In this document: positions 7,218 to 15,808 of the stretch, in pieces | Layout of the letters: each line of letters starts with the position of its first letter | Numbering within the stretch: position 1 is the first letter of the stretch | Assembly (NCBI RefSeq): GCF_002005565.1 | Contig: NZ_BDJC01000070.1 | Location: 1-32,474 of the forward strand | Origin: Streptomyces sp. JHA26 | Lineage (GTDB): Bacteria; Actinomycetota; Actinomycetes; Streptomycetales; Streptomycetaceae | Reading direction: 5' to 3' | Length of the DNA: 32,474 nucleotides | Translations under genes and position numbers: made by a program | Notes under the pieces: model-generated | The model's database searches: none | What the model was told of the DNA's origin: nothing | The model's input: only the letters and a program-made list of their open reading frames with translations

Positions 7218-9491
7218 CTACCGCGTCTTGACGCTGATGACGCGGTCCTCTCCGGCGACCAGGTCGAGGGGTTCGGCGCCGGAGGGGGTCCTGAGGTCGA
7301 TGCGGTGGGTGCGGTCCGGGCGCAGGACGGCCGTCGCGCTGCCGTCGGGCGTCCAGGTGAGGTCGAGCGTGGCCCCGAACCGGGTGCGTACGCCCCTGAG
7401 CTCACCCTCGGGGCAGGTGGCCGGGAGGGCGGGGAGCAGCACCAGCCGGCCGGGCGTGGACTGCACGAGCATCTCGACGAGCACGGCCGGGAGGGCGTGC
7501 GCGGCGTCGGCGTTGTAGACGTCGCGGTGGGGGTAGTGGGCGCTCATCAGGGACGCGTGGAAGTAGTCGCCGTCGAGCACCCGGCCCAGCGCGTGGGCGA
7601 CCCGGGCGCCGTCCCCGAGCCGGGCGGCGACCAGGGCGTGGTGGAGGTGGCCGTGGGCCGAGTCGTTCTCGGCGCCCCGCAGTTCGAGGGCGCGGCGGGC
7701 GGCGGCGGCGAGTTCGGGGGTGTCGTGGGGGGTGATCTCGTCGAGCGGCCAGACGCCGTAGAGGTGGCTGAGGTGGCGGTGGTCGTAGGTGTCCGCCAGA
7801 CCGGGCCGGGCCCACTCGGCGAGGGCGCCGTCGGCGTTGATCCGGTGCGGCGGGAGCCGGTCGGTGAGGGCGCGCCAGCGGTCGGCGTGCTCGGGGTGGT
7901 GGTCGGCGGCGGTGCGCAGGGCGTGCCGGGCGGCGGAGAGGTCCATGGCCGCGTCGACGGTGCCCCAGCTCGCGTTCGCGGGCCGGTTCTCGGGCGAGTA
8001 GGAGGGGACGACGGCGAGCCGGCCGTCGGCGTCGGTGCGGGTGAGGAAGTCCTCGTAGAACAGGGCGGCTTCGGCGAGCGCGGCGACGGTGCGCGGGTCG
8101 CGGGTGCCGTAGGTCTCGTCGTGGTCGACGAGGGGCTTGAGCAGCCAGTCGGCGCCGGCCGTCCACAGGTGCAGGGGGTACTCGCGGCTGAAGTGGTACG
8201 TGTGCCCGCACTCGCCGTCGGTGTGGGAGGGCGCGACGATGCCGCGGGTGCCGAAGATCGCGCGGGCGTTGTCCCGCCAGTCGGGGAGCTGGCGGTGGAC
8301 CAGGGCCGCGTGCGCCTCGGTGACCTCGGGCAGGGCGGCCGCGGCGGCGGAGGCGGTCTGGAGGTTGAGGTTGGCGTTGGTGGTGAACGCCCCGGACCAG
8401 GCGGTGTTCCAGTCGCCGGTCCACAGGCCGGTCAGGCGGGGCGGGAGCAGGCCGCTGGCCGACAGGAGGTGGTAGCGGCCGGCGGCGAAGAGGCGCTCCA
8501 GCAGGGCCGCGCTGCGGGGCCGCGCCAGCAGGGCCGAGCCCGGCAGGGCGCGTTCGGCGGGGGCGGCGGCGAGGTCGAGGGTGACGCGGTCGTAGGCGGT
8601 GCGGTGCGCGGCGAGGTGGCGGTGGAGGAGGACGTCGTACGGCGTGCCGGCCGGTGCGTCGTGGGGCGTGTGCTGCGGTGTGCCCTCCGGGGCCCCGTCC
8701 GGTCCGTCGGGGAAGTCGCCGTCCGCCAGGTCGCGCAGGGCACGGCCCTCGGCGGTCACGTCCAGGTCCCCGGTGTGCCGGCGTACCCGGGTGAGGAGCA
8801 GGACCTCCGTGGCGCCCTCGACGAGCACGCCCGGCGGGACCAGCTTCGTGGTGCCGCCGGTGACGGCGATCAGGGTGACGCCGGTGTACGCCAGGTCGCT
8901 GCCGGGGTAGCGGGCACGCAGGCTGAGCAGGGCGCCCTCGGGGGTGAGGACGGCGCCGTGGCCGATGCCCAGACGGGCGGGGGCGCCGGGGAGGCGGGGG
9001 TCGAGGGAGACGTCGAGGGTGAGGTGCGGGGCGGTGACGTGCTGGACGATCACGTCGTCGGCGCGGGAGACGAAGACGCGGCTGGTCCAGCGGGAGCGGG
9101 TCGCCGTCGTCTCGCCGGTGGTGAAGTCGACGGAGCGGCGGTAGGGGTGGCCGGTGTCGTCGGGGGGCCTGTTCAGCCGGATCTGGAACGCCGGGTGGAA
9201 GGGCCGCACCCATTGCAGCGGGCGGCCGTCCGTGAAGTCCTCGGCGGCGGTCGTGTCGCCGGCCAGCAGGCGGTCCTGGAGCGCGGGGAGTCCGGCGGCG
9301 AGCCGGGGCGGCCGGCGGTGCTCGTCGTCGCCGTCCGGGCGGACGAGGGTGTGGTGGGTGACGACGGTCCGGTCGGCCCGCGGATCGCCGAACACCAGGG
9401 CGCCGTGGTGGCCGTTGCCGCTGAGGAAGGCGTCCTCCCAGCGGGCGGCGGGCTCGGGCTCCCAGGTTCCGTGCACGGGACCGCCGGTCAT
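7218..9491 (-). CDS. GH95 alpha-L-fucosidase (possibly alpha-L-galactosidase), cytoplasmic
   Basis: 757-aa inverting glycosidase with the GH95 layout: N-terminal beta-sandwich (WEDAFLSGNGHHGALVFG), linker, an (alpha/alpha)6 barrel, and a C-terminal beta-domain. In the barrel I see TTNANLNLQ (Asn372 and Asn374, matching the paired catalytic Asn of Bifidobacterium AfcA), PSYSPEN with probable acid Glu501, and HRHLSHLYGVWP. There is no signal peptide, so it should act inside the cell on imported oligosaccharides. The ATG overlaps the GH42 stop (ATGA at 9488-9491), indicating coupled translation. In xyloglucan the expected target is terminal alpha-1,2-L-fucose. The family also contains alpha-L-galactosidases, and I cannot separate the two from the sequence alone. 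Confidence 0.9.
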   Translation of the reverse strand: MTGGPVHGTWEPEPAARWEDAFLSGNGHHGALVFGDPRADRTVVTHHTLVRPDGDDEHRRPPRLAAGLPALQDRLLAGDTTAAEDFTDGRPLQWVRPFHPAFQIRLNRPPDDTGHPYRRSVDFTTGETTATRSRWTSRVFVSRADDVIVQHVTAPHLTLDVSLDPRLPGAPARLGIGHGAVLTPEGALLSLRARYPGSDLAYTGVTLIAVTGGTTKLVPPGVLVEGATEVLLLTRVRRHTGDLDVTAEGRALRDLADGDFPDGPDGAPEGTPQHTPHDAPAGTPYDVLLHRHLAAHRTAYDRVTLDLAAAPAERALPGSALLARPRSAALLERLFAAGRYHLLSASGLLPPRLTGLWTGDWNTAWSGAFTTNANLNLQTASAAAAALPEVTEAHAALVHRQLPDWRDNARAIFGTRGIVAPSHTDGECGHTYHFSREYPLHLWTAGADWLLKPLVDHDETYGTRDPRTVAALAEAALFYEDFLTRTDADGRLAVVPSYSPENRPANASWGTVDAAMDLSAARHALRTAADHHPEHADRWRALTDRLPPHRINADGALAEWARPGLADTYDHRHLSHLYGVWPLDEITPHDTPELAAAARRALELRGAENDSAHGHLHHALVAARLGDGARVAHALGRVLDGDYFHASLMSAHYPHRDVYNADAAHALPAVLVEMLVQSTPGRLVLLPALPATCPEGELRGVRTRFGATLDLTWTPDGSATAVLRPDRTHRIDLRTPSGAEPLDLVAGEDRVISVKTR

Positions 9492-11467
9492 GAGGCCGGC
9501 TCCGCGAGGACCGCCACGCCGTGGCGGCCGAGGGTGACGCGGTCGGTGACGGTCGCCTCGGTCAGCAGGTCGCGGTGGGTGCCGGGGACGTCCACGGTGA
9601 CCGGTTCGCGGCCGTGGTTGAGGAGGAACAGCAGGTCGCCGCGGCGTACCGCCTCGACCGCGGCCGGGAGGCCGTCGAGCACCGGGCGGGCGCCCGCGTC
9701 GGCGGCGGCGCGGGCGAGCAGGCCGCGCAGCGCCTCCGGTTCCGGGAGGGTCGAGACGTACCAGGCGCGGCCCCTGCGCAGGACGGCCGGCAGTCCGTCC
9801 AGCTCGCCGCCCCGGTAGGCGAGCGTCTCGTCGGCGGTGCCGTCGGGCTCGATCTCCTCCGACCACAGCGTGCCCCGGAAGCCGTCGCAGGCCACCGTCG
9901 CGTCCGTCTCCAGGGGCCACCACTCGTGCAGGGTGCGGATGCCGAACAGGTCGCGCAGCCGGGCGTCCATGCCGCCGTCCCTGATCCGGTCGTCCTGGTC
10001 GGCGACGCCGGTGAGGAAGCCGCAGACGAGGGTGCCGCCGCGGTGGACGTGGGCGAGGAGGTGGTCGACCGCCGCGTCGGTGAGGGCGTAGAGCTGGGGC
10101 ACGACGACCACCCGGTAGGGGGTGAGGTCGTGTTCGGGGTGGGCGAAGTCGGTGGTGAGGTGGGCCTCCCACAGGGCCCGGTGCCAGGCGTGCAGGACGT
10201 CCGGGTAGCCGAAGCGGGTGGAGGGGCGTCCCTCCTGGTCGCCGGCCCACCAGGAGTGCCAGTCGTGCAGGACGGCGACGTCGGCGGTGATCCGGGTGCC
10301 CGCCACGTGCGGGCCGAGCTTCGCGAGGTCGGCGCCGAGCCGCCTGATCTCCTGGTGCGTACGGCCCTGCTCCCCCGCGTGGCCGATCATGCCGGAGTGG
10401 AACTTCTCCGCGCCCTGCCTCGACTGGCGCCACTGGAAGTAGCAGACGGCGTCCGCGCCGCGCGCCACGGCCTGGAGGGACCACAGGCGGTTCAGGCCGC
10501 GCGGCTTGGGGTGGTTGGCGCCGCGCCAGTTGACCGGTCCGGCCGCCTGCTCCATGAGCATCCACGGGCCGCGGGCCTGCGAGCGGGTCATGTCCTGGAC
10601 CAGGGCGCCGTGCTGGGCGCCCAGGGGGTCGCGCGGGTCGGGGTAGAGGTCGACGGAGACGACGTCCTCCTCCTCGGCCCAGCGCCAGGCGTCCTGGCCG
10701 TGCCACAGCGGCATGAAGTTGGTGGTGACCGGGATGTGCGGGGTGTGGCGGCGGACGATGTCGCGTTCGGCGGTGAAGCACTCCAGGAGCATGTCGGAGG
10801 TGAAGCGGCGGAAGTCCAGGACCTGGGTGGGGTTCTTCAGGTAGTGGGTGCGGCGGGCCGGGAGGATCTCCTCCCAGTCGTCGTAGCCCTGGCTCCAGAA
10901 GGCGGTGCCCCAGGCGGTGTTGAGGGCGTCGAGGGTGCCGTACCTGCGCCGGAGCCAGCGGCGGAAGCGCGCGGCGGCCTCGTCGCCGTGGTCGAAGGTG
11001 CAGTACTCGTTGTTGATGTGCCACAGGATGAGGGCCGGGTGGTCCGCGTAGCGGGCGGCCAGGGCCTCGGTGACGGCGGCGGCGTGGCGGCGGTAGGTGG
11101 TGCTGGAGTGCGAGAAGTGCTGCCGGCCGCCCCACCACTCGGTGCGGCCGTCCTCGTCGCGGGGCAGCGTGTCCGGGTGCAGCCGGCCGAGCCAGGGCGG
11201 GGGCGCGGACGTGGGGGTGGCGAGGACGACGCCGATGCCGTGGGCGTGCATCAGGTCCATGAGGCGGTCCAGCCAGGCGAAGTCGTGGACGCCGGGCCGG
11301 GGTTCGAGCCTCGACCAGGAGAAGACGCCGAGGGTGACGGAGGTGACGCCGGCGGCCTTCATCAGGCGGACGTCCTCGTGCCAGGTCTCCTCGGGCCACT
11401 GCTCGGGGTTGTAGTCGCCGCCGAAGAGGATGCGGCCGCGCGTGGCGTCCGCGAGGCCCGGCGTCAT
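9488..11467 (-). CDS. GH42 beta-galactosidase, cytoplasmic
   Basis: 659-aa retaining glycosidase. It opens with the GH42 signature GGDYNPEQWPEETW, followed by a TIM barrel with WHINNEY (acid/base Glu154) and LMEQAAGPVNWR (nucleophile Glu306). A glutamine-amidotransferase-like trimerisation domain (about 400-600) and a small C-terminal beta-domain come next. Length and order are standard. No signal peptide is present. It overlaps GH74 (ATGA at 11464-11467) and GH95 (ATGA at 9488-9491). In this context its likely job is removal of beta-1,2-galactose from xyloglucan side chains after fucose is gone, although many GH42 enzymes act on galacto-oligosaccharides or arabinogalactan fragments. Confidence 0.94.
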   Translation of the reverse strand: MTPGLADATRGRILFGGDYNPEQWPEETWHEDVRLMKAAGVTSVTLGVFSWSRLEPRPGVHDFAWLDRLMDLMHAHGIGVVLATPTSAPPPWLGRLHPDTLPRDEDGRTEWWGGRQHFSHSSTTYRRHAAAVTEALAARYADHPALILWHINNEYCTFDHGDEAAARFRRWLRRRYGTLDALNTAWGTAFWSQGYDDWEEILPARRTHYLKNPTQVLDFRRFTSDMLLECFTAERDIVRRHTPHIPVTTNFMPLWHGQDAWRWAEEEDVVSVDLYPDPRDPLGAQHGALVQDMTRSQARGPWMLMEQAAGPVNWRGANHPKPRGLNRLWSLQAVARGADAVCYFQWRQSRQGAEKFHSGMIGHAGEQGRTHQEIRRLGADLAKLGPHVAGTRITADVAVLHDWHSWWAGDQEGRPSTRFGYPDVLHAWHRALWEAHLTTDFAHPEHDLTPYRVVVVPQLYALTDAAVDHLLAHVHRGGTLVCGFLTGVADQDDRIRDGGMDARLRDLFGIRTLHEWWPLETDATVACDGFRGTLWSEEIEPDGTADETLAYRGGELDGLPAVLRRGRAWYVSTLPEPEALRGLLARAAADAGARPVLDGLPAAVEAVRRGDLLFLLNHGREPVTVDVPGTHRDLLTEATVTDRVTLGRHGVAVLAEPAS

Positions 11468-13674
11468 GCGGGCTCCCCGTACTGGATGCCGCGCCCGTTG
11501 GTGGCGAGGTAGACGCGGCCGTGGACGCGCGGGTCGCCGGTGACGGTCTCGCCGGTCCACCCCCACTGGTGCCGGTCGTCGTTGATCCGCGTCCAGGTCC
11601 GCGCCTCGTCGTCGGAGCGGTGGACGGCGGTGGCGGCCCCGGTGGAGCCGACCTGGTAGATCGCCGGGTAGTCGGCGCCGTCGGCGGCCTTGCCGAAGCC
11701 GAGGGTGTGGGAGGACCGGCAGCTGTCGACCTTGGTGAAGGTGACGCCGCCGTCGGTCGAGCGGTACAGGCCGTTCTCCTTGGTGCTCAGCCACAGGTCA
11801 CCGGACCGGCCGGGTGCCGCGACCAGCTCGAACTGGCTGTCCCCGGAGGGCAGTCCGGTCGCGCGGGCGGTGAAGGAGAGGCCGCCGTCGGTGCTGGCGA
11901 GCAGCGTTCCGGTGGTGGTGTCGTACGCGTAGAAGCGCGCCGGGTCGGCCGGGTCGGCGACCGGTGTGGCGCCCTTCGGGAAGGAGGGGACCTCGGACCA
12001 GGTCGCGCCGTTGTCCGCCGAGCGGTGGGCCGGGTACCCGGTGCCGTCCCCGCGCACGAAGGACCACAGCAGCACGCTGCCGTCGGCGTTGACGGCGATC
12101 GGTCCGGGCGCGTCCTCGGCGAGCGCGGGCTGGGCCGCGAAGGGCGCCCAGGTGATGCCGCCGTCCTCCGAGCGGGCGCCGTTGCCGTGGTCGCCCCAGC
12201 CGGCCCGGACGACGTACGCCGGTCTGCGCGCGGCCTGCGCGAGGCCCGTCGCCGATCCGAAGACGGGGTTCGTCGCCATGCCGCGCGCCGGGGACGCGGT
12301 GAGCCGCTCGTGGTACATCACGCCGATGTCCCGCGCTCCGCTGAGCAGGTGCGCCGCGCCGGTCGGGGGCGAGATCAGCTGGGTCACGGAGCTCTCCTCC
12401 AGGCCGCGGATCCGCGGCGCCCAGTGCCGGAGGTCGCGGGTGCCGTAGAGGGTGGCGCCGGTGCCGTACAGGAGGTGCCGTGCGTCGTACGGGTCGAGGG
12501 CGACGGCCTGGATCCACCAGCCGAACTTGGGCTGTTCCTCGCCCCAGGAGAGGTAGGGCGTCTCCGAGACGTCGAGGACGGCGGAGTCCTTGAGGGACGT
12601 CCAGGTGCGGCCGCCGTCAGTGGTCCGGAACAGGGTGTCGACGGCCGCCCAGCGGTTGTTGGTGGAGACGACGACGGTGCCGGGGCGGCGGGCGTCGACG
12701 GCGACGCCGCCGTAACCGAAGGTGTCGGTGCCGCCGGGCGCGACCGGGGTGACGTCGGTCCAGCGGCCGTCCGTGGTGCGCAGCTTGTGCACGCTGCCGG
12801 TCGACTGCCCGTTGGGTCCGGGCGCGTCGGCGTACGTCACGTACAGCTCGTGGGCGTGTCCGTCGTACGCGGCGCGGACCGGGACCCCGGCCGCGGTGCC
12901 GGAGGGCTGTCCGGGGACGGCGTCCCAGGTGCGGCCGTCGGTCGTGCGGAACAGGTTCGGCGCGGTGCCGTGGGCGTCGCCCCAGCCGGCGTAGAGGGTG
13001 CGGCCCGCGGCCACGAGGAGGGTGACGCCCTGGCCGGTGGTGGTCGGTGCGGCCGGGAAGCCGGGGACGGGGGCCCAGGTGGCGCCCCGGTCCGCCGACT
13101 TCCACAGGCCGTCGTGCCGGGTGCCCAGCCACAGGGTGGCGCTGTCACGCGGGTCGACCAGGAGCCGCTCGCCGGTGCCCCGGCCGTCCTCGTTGGCGCC
13201 GAGCTTCACGGTGAGGTCGGTGCGCCGCCAGGTGGCGCCGCGGTCGTCGGAGCGCAGGATCGCGCCGTTGCCCGACCAGGCCTGGGCGTAGGTGCCGCAA
13301 GCCAGGTAGAGGCGGTCCGGGTGGGTGGGGTCGACGGCCATCGCCTCGACGCCGAGGAGGTTCCAGTCGTCCCAGCCGAGGTGGTCGAGCAGCGGGGTCC
13401 AGCGGGCGGCGCGGTCGTCCCAGCGGTAGGCGCCGCCGATGTCGGTACGGGCGTAGGCGAGCCCGCGGACGCGGGGGTGGAACATGACACCGGTGATGAA
13501 TCCGGTGCCGCCGATGACGACGTTGCGCCAGCGGTAGGGGGTGTGGGGGACGTTCTCCGCGGCCCTCGCACGCCCGGCGGCGAGCGGGACGGCGGCGAGC
13601 GGAGCGGCGGCCAGCGCGACGCCGGCCGCGGCACCGCCCAGGACCGCGCGTCTGCCCGGGTGGGATGCACACAT
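11464..13674 (-). CDS. Tat-exported GH74 xyloglucanase
   Basis: 736-aa precursor. The N-terminus has a twin-arginine signal (GRRAVLGG, Arg8-Arg9) with cleavage likely near residue 39 (ARA-AEN). The mature protein is a tandem seven-bladed beta-propeller pair with many BNR-type turns (RSDDRGATW, RTTDGGRTW, RSADNGATW). Expected catalytic aspartates are Asp78 in YARTDIGGAYRW and Asp449 in SGARDIGVMYH, one per propeller facing the cleft. There is no cellulose-binding module. The ATG at 13674 follows a GCGAGG ribosome site. GH74 is nearly confined to xyloglucan hydrolysis, so this gene is the strongest pointer to the locus substrate. Whether it is endo-acting or exo-acting depends on loops I cannot judge. 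Confidence 0.94.
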   Translation of the reverse strand: MCASHPGRRAVLGGAAAGVALAAAPLAAVPLAAGRARAAENVPHTPYRWRNVVIGGTGFITGVMFHPRVRGLAYARTDIGGAYRWDDRAARWTPLLDHLGWDDWNLLGVEAMAVDPTHPDRLYLACGTYAQAWSGNGAILRSDDRGATWRRTDLTVKLGANEDGRGTGERLLVDPRDSATLWLGTRHDGLWKSADRGATWAPVPGFPAAPTTTGQGVTLLVAAGRTLYAGWGDAHGTAPNLFRTTDGRTWDAVPGQPSGTAAGVPVRAAYDGHAHELYVTYADAPGPNGQSTGSVHKLRTTDGRWTDVTPVAPGGTDTFGYGGVAVDARRPGTVVVSTNNRWAAVDTLFRTTDGGRTWTSLKDSAVLDVSETPYLSWGEEQPKFGWWIQAVALDPYDARHLLYGTGATLYGTRDLRHWAPRIRGLEESSVTQLISPPTGAAHLLSGARDIGVMYHERLTASPARGMATNPVFGSATGLAQAARRPAYVVRAGWGDHGNGARSEDGGITWAPFAAQPALAEDAPGPIAVNADGSVLLWSFVRGDGTGYPAHRSADNGATWSEVPSFPKGATPVADPADPARFYAYDTTTGTLLASTDGGLSFTARATGLPSGDSQFELVAAPGRSGDLWLSTKENGLYRSTDGGVTFTKVDSCRSSHTLGFGKAADGADYPAIYQVGSTGAATAVHRSDDEARTWTRINDDRHQWGWTGETVTGDPRVHGRVYLATNGRGIQYGEPA

Positions 13675-13760
13675 GACATACCTCGCTCTACAGGGGACGG
13701 GAGGCGGAGGGACTCGAGGGGCGCGGGACTGTTCCGGCGTGCGGCTGCGCCGCGGGGGCG

Positions 13761-13787
13761 CGGCCGGCCACGGTGGTGCGCCGGCCG
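13761..13787 (-). terminator. Internal hairpin between the importer and the GH74 gene
   Basis: Arms CGGCCGGC (13761-13768) and GCCGGCCG (13780-13787) with an 11-nt loop sit in the only sizeable gap (138 nt) inside the minus-strand series. It could be a partial terminator or an mRNA-stabilising stem that sets importer and enzyme levels separately. The rest of the gap shows only the GH74 ribosome site. Functional assignment is tentative. Confidence 0.35.
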
Positions 13788-13812
13788 GAGGACCGCACGG
13801 GCCCTTGGCACC

Positions 13813-14748
13813 TCACCCCTTCACCGCCCCTGTCAGCATCCCCTTCTTGAAGTGGCGCTGGACGAACGGCGACAGCACCGCGACGGGCAGCAGGGCCATG
13901 ACCATGACGGCCATCTGCACGGCCAGGCCGGACAGTTCGCCGGTCTTGATCGCCTGGCCGAGGCCGACCGGCGCCTCCTGCTTCTGCACCAGCTGGATCA
14001 TGACGTTCTGCAGGGGCAGCATGTCCTGGTCGTTGAGGTACAGGGAGGCGTTGAACCAGGCGCTCCAGTAGCCGACGGCGTAGAACAGGGTGATCACCGC
14101 GACGACCGCGCGGGACAGGGGCAGGACGATCTGCCACAGGATGCGCAGGTCCCCGGCGCCGTCGATGCGGGCGCTGTCGACCAGTTCCTGCGAGATGCCC
14201 ATGAAGAAGCCGCGCAGCACCAGGATGTTGAAGACGCTGATCGCGCCGGGGAGGATCAGCGCGAGGTAGCTGTCCGTCAGGCCGAGGGACTGCACCAGCA
14301 GGTAGGTGGGGATGAGTCCGGCGCTGAAGAACATCGTGGCCAGCAGCACCATGAGGATCCAGCGGTGGCCCAGCGAGCCGCTGCGGGACAGCCCGTAGGC
14401 GCACAGCACCGACACCGCCATGGAGAACAGGGTGCCGACGAGGGTGACGCCGATGCTCACGAGCGCGGCCCGGGTGACCTGGCCGCCGCTGAGGAGTTCC
14501 TGGTAGGCGACGAAGGTGATGTCCTTCGGGATCATCACCAGCCCGCCGGCCTCGTCGATGGACCTGCGCGAGGAGAGGCTGGTGACGACGACGATCCACA
14601 GCGGGAACAGGATGCCCAGGCAGGCCAGGAGCAGGACGAGGCCCTTGCCGGCGAGTCCGGCCCGGCTGGGCCTCTCCTCCCACACCGGCCGGGGCGGGGC
14701 CGCCCACCGGCCGGGAGTCCGCGCGGGCTTGTCGATGACGGCGGTCAC
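13813..14748 (-). CDS. ABC sugar importer permease 2 (LplC/CUT1 type)
   Basis: 311-aa inner-membrane permease with six predicted helices and the cytoplasmic EAA loop DSARIDGAGDLRILWQIVLP that docks the ATPase. It forms the importer pore with the upstream permease. The start is GTG at 14748, overlapping the stop of permease 1 (GTGA at 14745-14748). The C-terminus, ending QRHFKKGMLTGAVKG, is typical of this subfamily, which handles oligosaccharides with a large binding protein. No ATPase gene follows; in Streptomyces such importers usually borrow the shared ATPase MsiK. Confidence 0.93.
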   Translation of the reverse strand: MTAVIDKPARTPGRWAAPPRPVWEERPSRAGLAGKGLVLLLACLGILFPLWIVVVTSLSSRRSIDEAGGLVMIPKDITFVAYQELLSGGQVTRAALVSIGVTLVGTLFSMAVSVLCAYGLSRSGSLGHRWILMVLLATMFFSAGLIPTYLLVQSLGLTDSYLALILPGAISVFNILVLRGFFMGISQELVDSARIDGAGDLRILWQIVLPLSRAVVAVITLFYAVGYWSAWFNASLYLNDQDMLPLQNVMIQLVQKQEAPVGLGQAIKTGELSGLAVQMAVMVMALLPVAVLSPFVQRHFKKGMLTGAVKG

Positions 14749-15782
14749 TTCTTGTACACCCCCTGCTCGCCCATGAGGTGGGCCACCTTGTTCGCTATCA
14801 GGACCAGGCCGAGGCTGATGACGCCCTTGACGAGCCCGGCGGCGGCCGCGTAGCCGAAGTCCTGGTTGCGGACGCCGTTCCACCACACGAAGGTGTCGAG
14901 GACCTCCGCGGCTCCCGGTCCCACGGCGTCGCGTTGCAGCAGGATCTGTTCGAAGCCGACCGTCAGGGCGTCGCCGACGCGCAGCACCAGCAGCAGGGCG
15001 ATCACCGGGCGCAGTGCGGGCAGTGTGACGTGCCACATGCGGCGCCAGCGGTTCGCGCCGTCCATCGCGGCGGCCTCGTACAGGTCGGGGCTGACCGAGG
15101 CGAGCGCGGCGAGGAAGACGATGATCCCCCAGCCGGCGTCCTTCCAGACGCTCTGCGCGGTGACCAGGAACGCGAAGGTGTCCGGGTCGGTCATGAGGCT
15201 GAGCCCGTCGTACCCGTGGTCGCGCAGCAGCTGGGAGAGGAGCCCGGCGCCGCCGAACAGCTGCTGGAAGACGGCGATGACCAGCACCCAGGAGAAGAAG
15301 TGCGGCAGGTAGAGGACGGCCTGCGCGATCGCCCGCACCCGGGGCCGCACCACGCTGTTGATGAGCAGCGCGAGCAGGATGGGGACCGGGAAGTACAGCA
15401 CGAGCTGGAGCAGGAACAGCACCAGCGTGTTCCGCACCGCGTTCCAGAAGGCGGAGTCCTCGAAGATCCGCTGGAAGTTCTCCAGGCCCACCCAGGGGCT
15501 GTGCAGGATGGAGACGACGCCGTTGTCGCTGATGTAGGGGTCGTACTCCTGGAAGGCGACGACGTTGCCGAGGATCGGTACGTAGTTGAAGAGCAGTACC
15601 AGCAGGACGGCCGGCAGCGTCATCAGCAGCAGTACGCGGTCGCGCCGGAATCTCAGCCGCAGGCCGAGCTTTCCCGTGTTCGTCCTCCCCTTCCGGGAGC
15701 CGGTGGCGTCGCCGGACGCCACCGGGGTCTTCTTCGTCGCATCGGCCTCGGCCCTGGTCCGGGGCACCGTGCTGTGGGACAC
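14745..15782 (-). CDS. ABC sugar importer permease 1 (LplB/CUT1 type)
   Basis: 345-aa permease with a charged cytoplasmic N-terminus of about 50 residues, then six predicted transmembrane helices (the first around LLLMTLPAVLLVLLFNYVP). The EAA loop reads EAAAMDGANRWRRMWHVTLP. The GTG start at 15782 is chosen because a GAGGAG ribosome site lies 9 nt upstream and the binding-protein gene ends only 26 nt away. It pairs with the downstream permease through a 4-nt overlap. Substrate is inferred from the flanking GH74, GH42 and GH95 genes: xyloglucan oligosaccharides. Confidence 0.93.
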   Translation of the reverse strand: MSHSTVPRTRAEADATKKTPVASGDATGSRKGRTNTGKLGLRLRFRRDRVLLLMTLPAVLLVLLFNYVPILGNVVAFQEYDPYISDNGVVSILHSPWVGLENFQRIFEDSAFWNAVRNTLVLFLLQLVLYFPVPILLALLINSVVRPRVRAIAQAVLYLPHFFSWVLVIAVFQQLFGGAGLLSQLLRDHGYDGLSLMTDPDTFAFLVTAQSVWKDAGWGIIVFLAALASVSPDLYEAAAMDGANRWRRMWHVTLPALRPVIALLLVLRVGDALTVGFEQILLQRDAVGPGAAEVLDTFVWWNGVRNQDFGYAAAAGLVKGVISLGLVLIANKVAHLMGEQGVYKK

Positions 15783-15808
15783 GGCGGTTCTCCTCGCCTC
15801 GGTACCGG

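Noticed and set aside
7170..9818. An 882-codon plus-strand frame opposite GH95
   Set aside because: Repetitive Gly-Gly-Val-Glu composition without domains; antisense to a well-supported glycosidase.
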